This document shows positions 6,740 through 13,116 of a stretch of 13,565 nt of DNA, one piece after another (position 1 is the first letter of the stretch; each line of letters starts with the position of its first letter). Made by a program: the position numbers and the translations under genes. The stretch spans positions 1-13,565 of the forward strand of contig CAZYEI010000035.1 of NCBI GenBank assembly GCA_964646425.1. Direction: 5' to 3'. This stretch comes from CAZYEI01 sp964646425 (GTDB lineage Bacteria > Bacillota_I > Bacilli_A > RFN20 > JAISJY01). A model generated the notes under the pieces. The model was given only the letters and a program-made list of their open reading frames with translations, made no database searches and had not been told where the DNA came from.

Positions 6740-8710
6740 ATGGCATTTGATCGCATTAATTCGAACTATCCAGATGATAATTTAGGTCTTGCCAAAGAAA
6801 TGACAGATAAGAAATACGCTACAAGACAAGAAATTGTTAATCGTTTTGGTGGACCGGTATTTAGTTATAATGGTGATATGGTTTGGAATGCAGTTGTAAA
6901 TTATCGTGAAAAATATATTTATGCTTTGTCACTTCCTGGATATAGTAATCAGTTGTTTCGTTGCTATTTAACACCCACAATTATGTCTAATTTTATTACA
7001 ACTGATAGAATTATGATGCATTATTCAAATTTATTTAATCAATATTATGTACATGATTATGTTGGTGCATACAATATTGTTGATACTTTTGAAAAAAACT
7101 GTTTAAGTAAGGAAATTTTTGAATTATCAAATGAGTATCATAAAAACTTGGATTCTTCTGATATTCAAAGAATAGTTTTTGCTGAACAAAATTTTGCAAT
7201 TCCTGAAATTGATAATTATATACGTGCTTGGAATTACGTTAGAAATAGCAAAGCAAGCAGCATTGATGCAAGATTTATTAGAAATGTTGCTTTTTACTTG
7301 GGATTAACAATGAGTTCTGATACACCTGTGTATCGAACAAAAGGAGTAAAAGAGAATCGAATAATGATTGACTCAATTGATGAGTCAAAATCTTTTTATA
7401 ATTCTAATGGTCTTGGAAAAATTCAAGAATTGGTTACTACTTTATTTTCTTTTTATAACTCTCAATATTCTCTATCGACAGTTACTCTAGCATGTATTGT
7501 ATATTGTATGTTTGTTTATATTGCGCCACTAGAAAATTATAATTTAGAGGTTGCAAATCTTTTATTCATGAAAGTTCTTGATGAAAGAGGATATGGAGAT
7601 GCAAGTTATACATTATTTTTTGACTCATATATTAATAGAAATTTAACGCAATTTAATGCCTATTTAAAAGAAAGCAAAAACACTTCTGACTTAACATACT
7701 TTATGTTATTTGTTTGTAGCATGGCTAAATCTGTAATGGAAAATTGTGTTGGTACTCTTTCAAAAGAAAATTTACCTCCTTTAACTAAAGGTGAAGTTCG
7801 AGAAATCATCAAAGAAATTGAAGTTGAAAAAGAGGTTCCCGTTGAGGTTATCAAAGAAGTCGAAGTGCCTGTTGAAAAAATAGTAGAGGTACCGGTAGAA
7901 AAAGAAGTTATAAAAGAGGTAATAAAAGAAGTTCCAGTCGAAGTTGAAGTAGAAAAAGTAGTTGAAAAAATAGTCGTTAAGGAAATTGAAGTTGAAAAAG
8001 AAATTGAAGTTGAAGTACCGATTGAAATTATTAAAGAGATACCAGTAGAAAAGGAAATAGTTAAGACAGTCGAAGTACCTGTTGAAGTTATCAAAGAAGT
8101 TGAAGTGCCTGTTGAAAAAATAGTAGAGGTACCGGTAGAAAAAGAAGTTGTAAAGTATGTAGAAAAAATAATAGAAAAGCCTGTTGAAAAAATAGTGGAG
8201 AAAACAATTGAAATACCTGTCGAAACTATTGTAGAAAAAATAATAGAAGTACCTAGTAAAAGAGAAGTAGAAGTTCTTGTTGAAAAAGAAGTAGAGGTAC
8301 CAGTAGAAAAGGAAGTTATTCGTTATATTGATAAAGAGGTAAATCTAAAACCCCAACAAAATATTTCATCATTTACTAAACCATTATTTAATCCAACAGC
8401 GCTTGCTAGAGTTAATATTAATGATTTAAGTAATTTAAGTGATGATGAATATGCACAAAGATTATTAGTTTTAATTCCTACAATTAGAAAAGATCAAGCT
8501 TTCTTTTATGCTCATCATAGAACAGAAGGATGTTTTTATACAATTGGACAATATAAAGATTATGCAGATTGTGCGTATGAAACTGCTAGAACATCAATGG
8601 ATTTTCTAGTCAGTTGTGGTTTTTATCGCAAAGAATTATTAAAAAATAAATATGTTTATACCCCAGTAACACAAAATGAGGTAAGAGGAGAAGAAAATAA
8701 TGATAATTAA
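6740..8710 (+). CDS. Fic-fold-like protein with degenerate active site, VPVE repeat tract and winged-helix-like C-terminus
   Basis: I do not recognise a named gene. Residues ~165-345 of the 656 follow the layout of Fic proteins: YRTKGVKENRI, a helix ending LFSFYN, then LACIVYCMFVYIAPLENYNLEVANLL, VLDERGYG, and a tail YINRNLTQFNAYL...DLTYFMLFVCSMAKSVME. The Fic motif HPFxDGNGR would be residues 262-270, which read APLENYNLE: catalytic His is Ala262 and the DGNGR loop is lost, so AMP transfer is not expected. Residues ~353-533 are a charged repeat of units like EVPVEKEVIKEV. Residues ~560-645 look like a winged helix-turn-helix (YTIGQYKDYADCAYETARTSMDFL, CGFYRKELLKNKYVYTPV), an arrangement some Fic proteins share. 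No signal peptide or membrane helix is obvious. It could instead be an unrelated helical protein; the Fic reading is inference. It overlaps the next gene by 11 bases. Confidence 0.6.
   Translation: MAFDRINSNYPDDNLGLAKEMTDKKYATRQEIVNRFGGPVFSYNGDMVWNAVVNYREKYIYALSLPGYSNQLFRCYLTPTIMSNFITTDRIMMHYSNLFNQYYVHDYVGAYNIVDTFEKNCLSKEIFELSNEYHKNLDSSDIQRIVFAEQNFAIPEIDNYIRAWNYVRNSKASSIDARFIRNVAFYLGLTMSSDTPVYRTKGVKENRIMIDSIDESKSFYNSNGLGKIQELVTTLFSFYNSQYSLSTVTLACIVYCMFVYIAPLENYNLEVANLLFMKVLDERGYGDASYTLFFDSYINRNLTQFNAYLKESKNTSDLTYFMLFVCSMAKSVMENCVGTLSKENLPPLTKGEVREIIKEIEVEKEVPVEVIKEVEVPVEKIVEVPVEKEVIKEVIKEVPVEVEVEKVVEKIVVKEIEVEKEIEVEVPIEIIKEIPVEKEIVKTVEVPVEVIKEVEVPVEKIVEVPVEKEVVKYVEKIIEKPVEKIVEKTIEIPVETIVEKIIEVPSKREVEVLVEKEVEVPVEKEVIRYIDKEVNLKPQQNISSFTKPLFNPTALARVNINDLSNLSDDEYAQRLLVLIPTIRKDQAFFYAHHRTEGCFYTIGQYKDYADCAYETARTSMDFLVSCGFYRKELLKNKYVYTPVTQNEVRGEENNDN
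7841..7909 (+). repeat. Direct repeat copy 1 (69 bp) within the VPVE tract
   Basis: Pairs with 8081-8149 at an offset of 240 bases (80 codons). There are two mismatches in 69 bases, and 7862-7909 (48 bases) is identical. This points to a recent internal duplication. Confidence 0.88.
8081..8149 (+). repeat. Direct repeat copy 2 (69 bp) within the VPVE tract
   Basis: Second copy of 7841-7909, with the identical core at 8102-8149. Recombination between the copies would remove or add exactly 80 codons in frame. Confidence 0.88.
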
Positions 8711-9005
8711 TTTTTTATCAATTAGTGATTTTTTTGAAAAATATCAAACTTTTACTATTTTATTGGTATTAGGATTTATATTAATAATTGCTTTATATAT
8801 TAAAAAATATTTTCCTAAATTATTTGATAATAACGAAGGACTAAAATCTCAAGATGAATTGGATAAAGAGGAATTAGAAAATATGCTTCAAACACAAAAA
8901 ATTGAAGTAAAAAAAGAAGATAATCTAGTTGAAGAAGATGAAGAAACATATTTTATTAATGATGCAAATCGTGAAAAAATAAAAAAAATGAAAAATAAAA
9001 AATAA
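8700..9005 (+). CDS. Single-pass membrane protein with acidic/charged cytoplasmic tail
   Basis: Unrecognised 101-residue protein. One membrane helix spans about residues 17-35 (TFTILLVLGFILIIALY), followed at once by KKYFPK. By the positive-inside rule the C-terminal ~65 residues are therefore cytoplasmic. That tail is highly charged and mostly helical (DELDKEELENMLQTQK, then an acidic EEDEE stretch and a lysine-rich end). ATG 8700 is preceded by AGAGGAG and overlaps the end of the Fic-like gene by 11 bases, which suggests translational coupling and a shared role. No catalytic motif is seen. hemW begins 24 bases later. Confidence 0.75.
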   Translation: MIINFLSISDFFEKYQTFTILLVLGFILIIALYIKKYFPKLFDNNEGLKSQDELDKEELENMLQTQKIEVKKEDNLVEEDEETYFINDANREKIKKMKNKK

Positions 9006-9029
9006 ATTAGGAAGGGATGTGAAAAAATA

Positions 9030-10130
9030 ATGGCAAAATCCATTTATGTTCATATCCCTTTTTGTAAAAATATATGTCCTTATTGTGATTTTACAAAATT
9101 TATATATCATCATAAATATGTTGAATCATATATAAATCAATTGATAAAACATATTAAATCACATGATTTAATAGATGCTAAAACAATATATATTGGTGGC
9201 GGGACACCAACAATTTTGCCAATTAATTTATTGGAAAAAGTTTTAATTGCTTTAAAACCTTTTTCAAAAGAAGTAGTAGAATATACTATCGAAACGAATG
9301 TTGAAAATATTAATCAAGAATTAATTAATTTATTGCAAAAATATGGCGTAAATAGAATAAGTATAGGTGTTCAAAGTTTTAATGAAAATCATTTAAAACT
9401 TCTTAGGAGAAATCATTGTTATGAAGATGTTTCTGATAAAATAAATTTATTAGTTTTAAATGATTTTAATAATATTTCTATTGATCTTATTTATGGACTG
9501 CCAAATCAAACTATTAAGGATTGGATTGAAGATATAAATAAGGCATTATCATTGCCGATTAAGCATATTTCTTTGTATTCTTTAATGATAGAAGAACATA
9601 CTGTATTATTTTTGCAAAAAATTAAAGAACGTGAAGAAGAATTTTTGGATGAATGTTATCAAATTGCAAATGAAAAGTTAAAAGAAAGTGGATTTTATAG
9701 ATATGAAGTATCAAATTTTGCATTAGCTTCAAAATATGAATCAAAGCATAATTTAACTTATTGGAAAGATTTAGAATATATTGCTTTTGGTGTTGGGGCA
9801 TCAGGATATGAGAATGATATAAGGTATACAAATACTAAAAGTTTGCAACGTTATATTGATAATTTTATGAATAGGGAAGAAGAAATTATTGATATATATA
9901 ATCATAAGGAAGAATATATTATGCTTAATTTGCGAACTAAATATGGAATATCAATTAAAGAGTATAATAAAGAATTTCATTGTGATTTTACAAAGGAATT
10001 TGAAAACGTAATTAATGAATTGATAAATAAAAGTATGATTGAATTTATTGATGGTGATATTATAAAAGTTGTAGATGATAAGATCTATATATTAAATCAA
10101 ATAATATTAAAATTTTTAGAAAATATGTAG
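9030..10130 (+). CDS. hemW: Radical SAM protein HemW (coproporphyrinogen oxidase-like, heme chaperone)
   Basis: HemW is a HemN-like radical SAM protein that binds heme and is thought to deliver it to membrane enzymes, rather than being the true coproporphyrinogen oxidase. Of the 366 residues, Cys12, Cys16 and Cys19 in PFCKNICPYCDF form the 4Fe-4S site. The cysteine two residues after the third, which marks HemN (CxC), is absent and reads Asp-Phe, as in HemW. Other family motifs are YIGGGTPT, TIETNVENI, NRISIGVQSFN, IDLIYGLPNQT, YEVSNFA and GVGASGYENDIRYTN. A C-terminal winged domain follows. lepA-hemW proximity is classic for Firmicutes, but two extra genes are inserted here. The stop TAG 10128 overlaps the next gene's ribosome site (TAGGTGA). 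Confidence 0.95.
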   Translation: MAKSIYVHIPFCKNICPYCDFTKFIYHHKYVESYINQLIKHIKSHDLIDAKTIYIGGGTPTILPINLLEKVLIALKPFSKEVVEYTIETNVENINQELINLLQKYGVNRISIGVQSFNENHLKLLRRNHCYEDVSDKINLLVLNDFNNISIDLIYGLPNQTIKDWIEDINKALSLPIKHISLYSLMIEEHTVLFLQKIKEREEEFLDECYQIANEKLKESGFYRYEVSNFALASKYESKHNLTYWKDLEYIAFGVGASGYENDIRYTNTKSLQRYIDNFMNREEEIIDIYNHKEEYIMLNLRTKYGISIKEYNKEFHCDFTKEFENVINELINKSMIEFIDGDIIKVVDDKIYILNQIILKFLENM

Positions 10131-10140
10131 GTGAATAGAT

Positions 10141-10929
10141 ATGGAGAATAATTTATTAGGAAAGAATAATGAGCTTGTTCAAAAAATAAAAGAATTAAAG
10201 AGACATCCTAAAGAAAATCATTATATAATAGAAGAATTGTTTATTCTAAGTCTAATAAAAAAGTATAATAAAAAAATTGATACAATTTTATATAGTGAGG
10301 AAGATATATATAGTGCTGATGCTAAAGAAATTTTAAACTATTTAATTACAAATTCTTTAAATGTTGGAAAAATAAGTCATAAAATGTATTTGCAATTATC
10401 CGAAAAAGATAATGCCTCAGGAATTATGGTTTTATATAAAGATGAGGAAAATTTTAAAGACTTATTGGAAAAAAAACCAGAATTTATCCTTATTTTGGAT
10501 CAAATTGAATTACCGGGTAATTTAGGAACAATGATTAGAACAGCCGATGCTTGTGACATAGATTTAATAATTTTAGTTAATCCGATTACTAAAATTGAAA
10601 ATCCAAAATCAATTGCAAGTAGTCGTGGAATGTTTTTAAGAATCCCAACCATTACTATGTCATATCCTGAAGCACAAAGTTATTTAAACAATAATAATTA
10701 TCGTATTTTTTTAGGAGAACCATACTTAGGTACTCCACACAATTTAACGAATTTTGATGGAAATATTGCGATTGTTGTCGGAAATGAAAGATATGGAATT
10801 AATCAAGAATGGTATAATCACAAACATGAAAAGATATTTATACCAATGTGGGGGGAAATGTCTTCTTTAAATGTTGGTGTTGCTGCATCAATATTGATGT
10901 ATGAAGCAAAAATTAAAAGAAACAAATAA
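10141..10929 (+). CDS. SpoU/TrmH-family RNA 2'-O-ribose methyltransferase
   Basis: A SAM-dependent methyltransferase of the knotted SPOUT class that methylates a ribose 2'-OH in rRNA or tRNA. The 262-residue protein has an N-terminal substrate-binding region (LKRHPKENHYIIEE, residues ~20-100). The catalytic domain carries all three SpoU motifs: motif 1 PGNLGTMIRTAD with Asn127 and Arg133, motif 2 IVVGNERYGI with Glu216, and motif 3 MSSLNVGVAASILMYE with Asn244. The layout resembles the TsnR/MRM3-like branch that includes 23S rRNA methylases; the target site cannot be told from sequence. It begins 10 bases after hemW and is very likely cotranscribed. In Bacillus this place is taken by hrcA. 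Confidence 0.92.
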   Translation: MENNLLGKNNELVQKIKELKRHPKENHYIIEELFILSLIKKYNKKIDTILYSEEDIYSADAKEILNYLITNSLNVGKISHKMYLQLSEKDNASGIMVLYKDEENFKDLLEKKPEFILILDQIELPGNLGTMIRTADACDIDLIILVNPITKIENPKSIASSRGMFLRIPTITMSYPEAQSYLNNNNYRIFLGEPYLGTPHNLTNFDGNIAIVVGNERYGINQEWYNHKHEKIFIPMWGEMSSLNVGVAASILMYEAKIKRNK

Positions 10930-10957
10930 TTGTAAATTGAAAGATAAATGATATAAT
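10930..10957 (+). promoter_or_regulatory. Promoter for the RDD-family gene
   Basis: TTGTAA (10930-10935), a 16-base spacer and TATAAT (10952-10957) with a TG extension at 10949-10950 give TGATATAAT, the same 9-mer as before fmt and lepA. It begins right at the preceding stop codon. Confidence 0.7.
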
Positions 10958-10978
10958 ATAAAAAGTGGAGATGAGATT

Positions 10979-11401
10979 ATGACGAGAGCGAATTATGAAA
11001 GAAGAATGTTAGCTTATGTTTTTGATGTTTTTTTTAGTTTTGTTTTTGCGGTGTTCTTTAATTTATTTGCTAAAAAAGTTTTAAAAATTGCTTTTCCCTT
11101 ATGGCTTGATGTTACTTATGTTTTGACATGCTTATCATATTTTTTTTATGTATCATTAACATATTATTTTTTTGATGGTGTAACTCTTGGGGGACTTATA
11201 TTTAATGTTAGAATAGTTAACATGGATAATTCGAGATTAACATTTAAAACATCTTTGATGAGAGCGATATTATTAGCTGTTATTTTTATATCACTATATA
11301 ATATTATTTATATGCTTTTGCATAAAACTCAAGTGAGTTTTTATGATGATGCAACTAATACAAAAGCTGTTGAAAGAAAACATATTGAAGAATATTTATA
11401 A
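10979..11401 (+). CDS. RDD-family integral membrane protein
   Basis: A 140-residue membrane protein with three predicted helices (about residues 11-30, 43-66 and 93-114). It shows the RDD-family pattern: YERRMLAYVFD in the first helix (Arg8/Arg9 and Asp16), DGVTLGGLIFNVRIVN before the third helix, LTFKTSLMRAILL, and a C-terminal YDDATNTKAVE like the usual D..TGTxVV ending. The family's role is poorly known; some members have been tied to transport. ATG 10979 follows GTGGAGATGAGA. It has its own promoter, and the bidirectional terminator lies downstream. Confidence 0.85.
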   Translation: MTRANYERRMLAYVFDVFFSFVFAVFFNLFAKKVLKIAFPLWLDVTYVLTCLSYFFYVSLTYYFFDGVTLGGLIFNVRIVNMDNSRLTFKTSLMRAILLAVIFISLYNIIYMLLHKTQVSFYDDATNTKAVERKHIEEYL

Positions 11402-11423
11402 TAGAATTATAAAGTAAATAAAC

Positions 11424-11437
11424 TTGATAATTATCAA
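11424..11437. repeat. 14-bp perfect palindrome
   Basis: TTGATAATTATCAA sits between the RDD gene stop and the terminator hairpin. It is short and AT-rich, and no role is assigned. Confidence 0.4.
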
Positions 11438-11438
11438 T

Positions 11439-11493
11439 AAAAAAGCTATTATTCAAAATACATAAATTTTTGATGTATGAATAATAGTTTTTT
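11439..11493. terminator. Bidirectional terminator between convergent genes
   Basis: CTATTATTCA (11446-11455) pairs with TGAATAATAG (11478-11487). An inner TACAT/ATGTA stem (11459-11463 with 11473-11477) extends it past an AAA bulge. Six As on the left (11439-11444) and seven or more Ts on the right (from 11488) let it end transcripts from the RDD gene and from the leftward small gene. Confidence 0.85.
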
Positions 11494-11512
11494 TATTTTT
11501 GTTTAAATATAA

Positions 11513-11677
11513 TTAATTATGCTTTTTTTTATGATGTGTATCTTTCTTTTTATTGTTAAATTCAACGGGAACATAAATTGTTTCTTCTTGTGGTCCTGTT
11601 TGAATTTCTTCGAATATAATTTCATCGTATACTTCAAATAATTCTTTATTTTTATTTTTTTTGCTGTCCTTTTTCAT
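11513..11677 (-). CDS. Small 54-residue protein with a Lys/His-rich tail
   Basis: An unrecognised small gene supported by a perfect GGAGG at 11684-11688, 6 bases before its ATG (11675-11677), and by its own terminator. It starts MKKDSKKNKNKELFEVYDEI. An acidic middle follows (IIFEEIQTGPQEETIYVPVEF), then a very basic end, KKKDTHHKKKHN. There is no membrane helix or cysteine. It lies 45 bases after the RsmF-type methyltransferase stop, on the same strand, so the two are probably cotranscribed. The basic ends suggest nucleic-acid or ribosome contact, but that is inference. Confidence 0.7.
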   Translation of the reverse strand: MKKDSKKNKNKELFEVYDEIIFEEIQTGPQEETIYVPVEFNNKKKDTHHKKKHN

Positions 11678-11722
11678 AAAAAACCTCCATCAAATTTATT
11701 ATGTGAGTTTTTCTATAAAATA

Positions 11723-13033
11723 TTATATTTCAATTCTAAGACCTTTTGGATAATAATTTTTTAAAACACCACAAACTGCTTTACCAATTCCTAGATTTAT
11801 TCCTAGATATTGAACTTGAACGAAATTTTTAGAGAAAGGCGTGTTAATTTGCTCGCCATGAAGAAATTTTTTTACTTCGTCTAAAGATAAATCTTGCTTT
11901 TGAATGAAATTAAATGCAGTAGCCAAATTATGTCCAGGTTCAAATCTTCCTTTTATTATCTCTCCACAATCGATACCATCTTTTAATATATGTAGGTCAG
12001 TGTAATTAAAATCATGTTCATAATAAAAGATGCGTGAGCCTATTTGTTTAAAGTTACCTTTAATAATATAATCAATGTTTAATGTAAAAAAACTTTTAAT
12101 GATGTTCAAATTTGTTTTATCTAATTCATTTTTTAAACGCTTAGTTTGATTATAATACTGATGTTCATCATTACATTTAATAAGTGTAATAAAGTGACCT
12201 TCACCTTCAAAGTCGAATGGGTATAGTCTAATTGCCTCAGGAATATCTATACCTCGATAATGTGCAATGTCAGCTGGAATATTGATTAATGAAGCATTAG
12301 TTTGACTTAATAAAAAATTAATGATTTCTTCATTTTCTTTTTTTTCAAAAGTACATGTCGAATATACCATAATACCATTTTTTTTCAATAATGAATAGGC
12401 ATCCAAGATTAAACTTTTTTGAATGTCCACTAAGCTTTCAACTTTTTCAAATGACCAGTCATCGAAAACTAAATTGTTTTTTCGAAACATTCCTTCGCCA
12501 GAGCATGGAGCATCAAGAATTACTTTATCAAAATATCCTGTATATTTATTAGCAAGTTCATTTATATTATTGTTACATACAATACAATTTTTTAATCCCA
12601 TCCGTTCTAAATTAAATTGTAATGTTTTTGCTCTAGTTAGGGAAACATCATTTGCTACTAGGAGTCCAATATCATTCATATTGATAAGGCACTGTGTAGA
12701 TTTTCCACCTGGTGCAGCACATAAATCAATGATTTTATCTCCAATTTGAGGATTGAGCAAATGAACAACCATCATTGCGCTTGCATCTTGAATATAGTAA
12801 GCTCCTCCATAATGAAATGGGTGTTTTCCAATTTTTTGATCAAGAGAGTAATAATAAGCATTTTCAATATATTTATGCTTTTTTAAATTTGGGAATAATT
12901 TATTGAAATCATCATTATTAATTTTTAATGTATTTAGTCTTAGACAATGTAGTGGTTCTTTTTTTATACTTTCAATTAATTTGTTGGCAATTTCTTTTCC
13001 AAGCATATCGTTTATATGTTCACTAAAGTTCAT
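11723..13033 (-). CDS. RsmF-type RNA (cytosine-5) methyltransferase (NOL1/NOP2/Sun family)
   Basis: Methylates carbon 5 of a cytosine in rRNA (or tRNA) using SAM. The start at ATG 13033-13031 gives 436 residues and has AAGAAGG 6 bases before it. A longer open frame to 13111 has no support and crosses the promoter. Motifs: YIQDASAMM (81-88), SAM-binding DLCAAPGGKS (103-112), motif IV DAPCSGEGMFRK with Cys177, and motif VI STCTF with Cys227, the expected nucleophile. The SGEGMFRK form is typical of the RsmF/YebU group. C-terminal residues ~300-436 fit the RsmF C-terminal plus PUA-like RNA-binding regions (KGRFEPGHNLATAF, YLGINLGIGKAV, YYPKGLRIEI). RsmF modifies 16S rRNA in E. coli; the exact site here cannot be told. 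Confidence 0.92.
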   Translation of the reverse strand: MNFSEHINDMLGKEIANKLIESIKKEPLHCLRLNTLKINNDDFNKLFPNLKKHKYIENAYYYSLDQKIGKHPFHYGGAYYIQDASAMMVVHLLNPQIGDKIIDLCAAPGGKSTQCLINMNDIGLLVANDVSLTRAKTLQFNLERMGLKNCIVCNNNINELANKYTGYFDKVILDAPCSGEGMFRKNNLVFDDWSFEKVESLVDIQKSLILDAYSLLKKNGIMVYSTCTFEKKENEEIINFLLSQTNASLINIPADIAHYRGIDIPEAIRLYPFDFEGEGHFITLIKCNDEHQYYNQTKRLKNELDKTNLNIIKSFFTLNIDYIIKGNFKQIGSRIFYYEHDFNYTDLHILKDGIDCGEIIKGRFEPGHNLATAFNFIQKQDLSLDEVKKFLHGEQINTPFSKNFVQVQYLGINLGIGKAVCGVLKNYYPKGLRIEI

Positions 13034-13039
13034 TCTATT

Positions 13040-13046
13040 CCTTCTT
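13040..13046 (-). promoter_or_regulatory. Ribosome binding site for the m5C methyltransferase
   Basis: AAGAAGG on the minus strand, 6 bases from the ATG at 13033-13031, fixes the start and rules out the upstream in-frame codons. Confidence 0.7.
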
Positions 13047-13050
13047 TCTA

Positions 13051-13088
13051 CTTTATTTATTATAGCAATTTTGCTATAATAAATAAAG
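13051..13088. promoter_or_regulatory. Palindromic divergent promoter (methyltransferase / nucleoside phosphorylase)
   Basis: Two perfect 18-bp arms, CTTTATTTATTATAGCAA (13051-13068) and its reverse complement (13071-13088), surround a 2-base centre. Each arm supplies an outward extended -10, TGCTATAAT: hexamer at 13075-13080 for the rightward gene and at 13059-13064 for the leftward gene. The -35 region of each promoter lies in the opposite arm and is weak (TTTATT). The two -10 boxes are only 10 bases apart, so two polymerases could not bind at once. Confidence 0.85.
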
Positions 13089-13116
13089 AAACATTGAAAA
13101 GAGGAGGCCATATATT

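Larger units (their letters stand above)
7793..8340 (+). repeat. In-frame VPVEKEV-type coding repeat tract
   Basis: About 180 codons of degenerate units of 6-12 residues built from VPVE, KEV, IKEV and VEKIVE. Glu/Lys alternate with Val/Ile/Pro, giving an extended charged stretch. Synonymous differences between units are common, so most copies are old or held by selection. Confidence 0.9.

Noticed and set aside
7142..7215. Fic inhibitory-helix motif ([S/T]xxxE[G/N]) around FAEQN in the Fic-like protein
   Set aside because: Neither the Ser/Thr nor the residue after Glu fits, so no inhibitory motif can be claimed.
7660..8094. Open minus-strand frame of 144 codons rich in Ser and Thr
   Set aside because: It is the antisense of the GAA/GTT/AAA-rich VPVE repeat; no ribosome site, and composition is explained by the repeat.
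7793..8340. Possible CRISPR array
   Set aside because: Repeats are irregular, in frame and continuous with a coding sequence; no unique spacers of even length.
11513..11677. YVPVEF in the small protein as a link to the VPVE repeat protein
   Set aside because: A four-residue match in proteins of biased composition is not evidence of relatedness.
12423..12749. Plus-strand open frame inside the methyltransferase gene
   Set aside because: It lies opposite the conserved catalytic motifs of the real gene and shows no ribosome site or family features.
13034..13111. 26-residue N-terminal extension of the m5C methyltransferase
   Set aside because: It would run through the palindromic promoter; the ribosome site at 13040-13046 points to the ATG at 13033.
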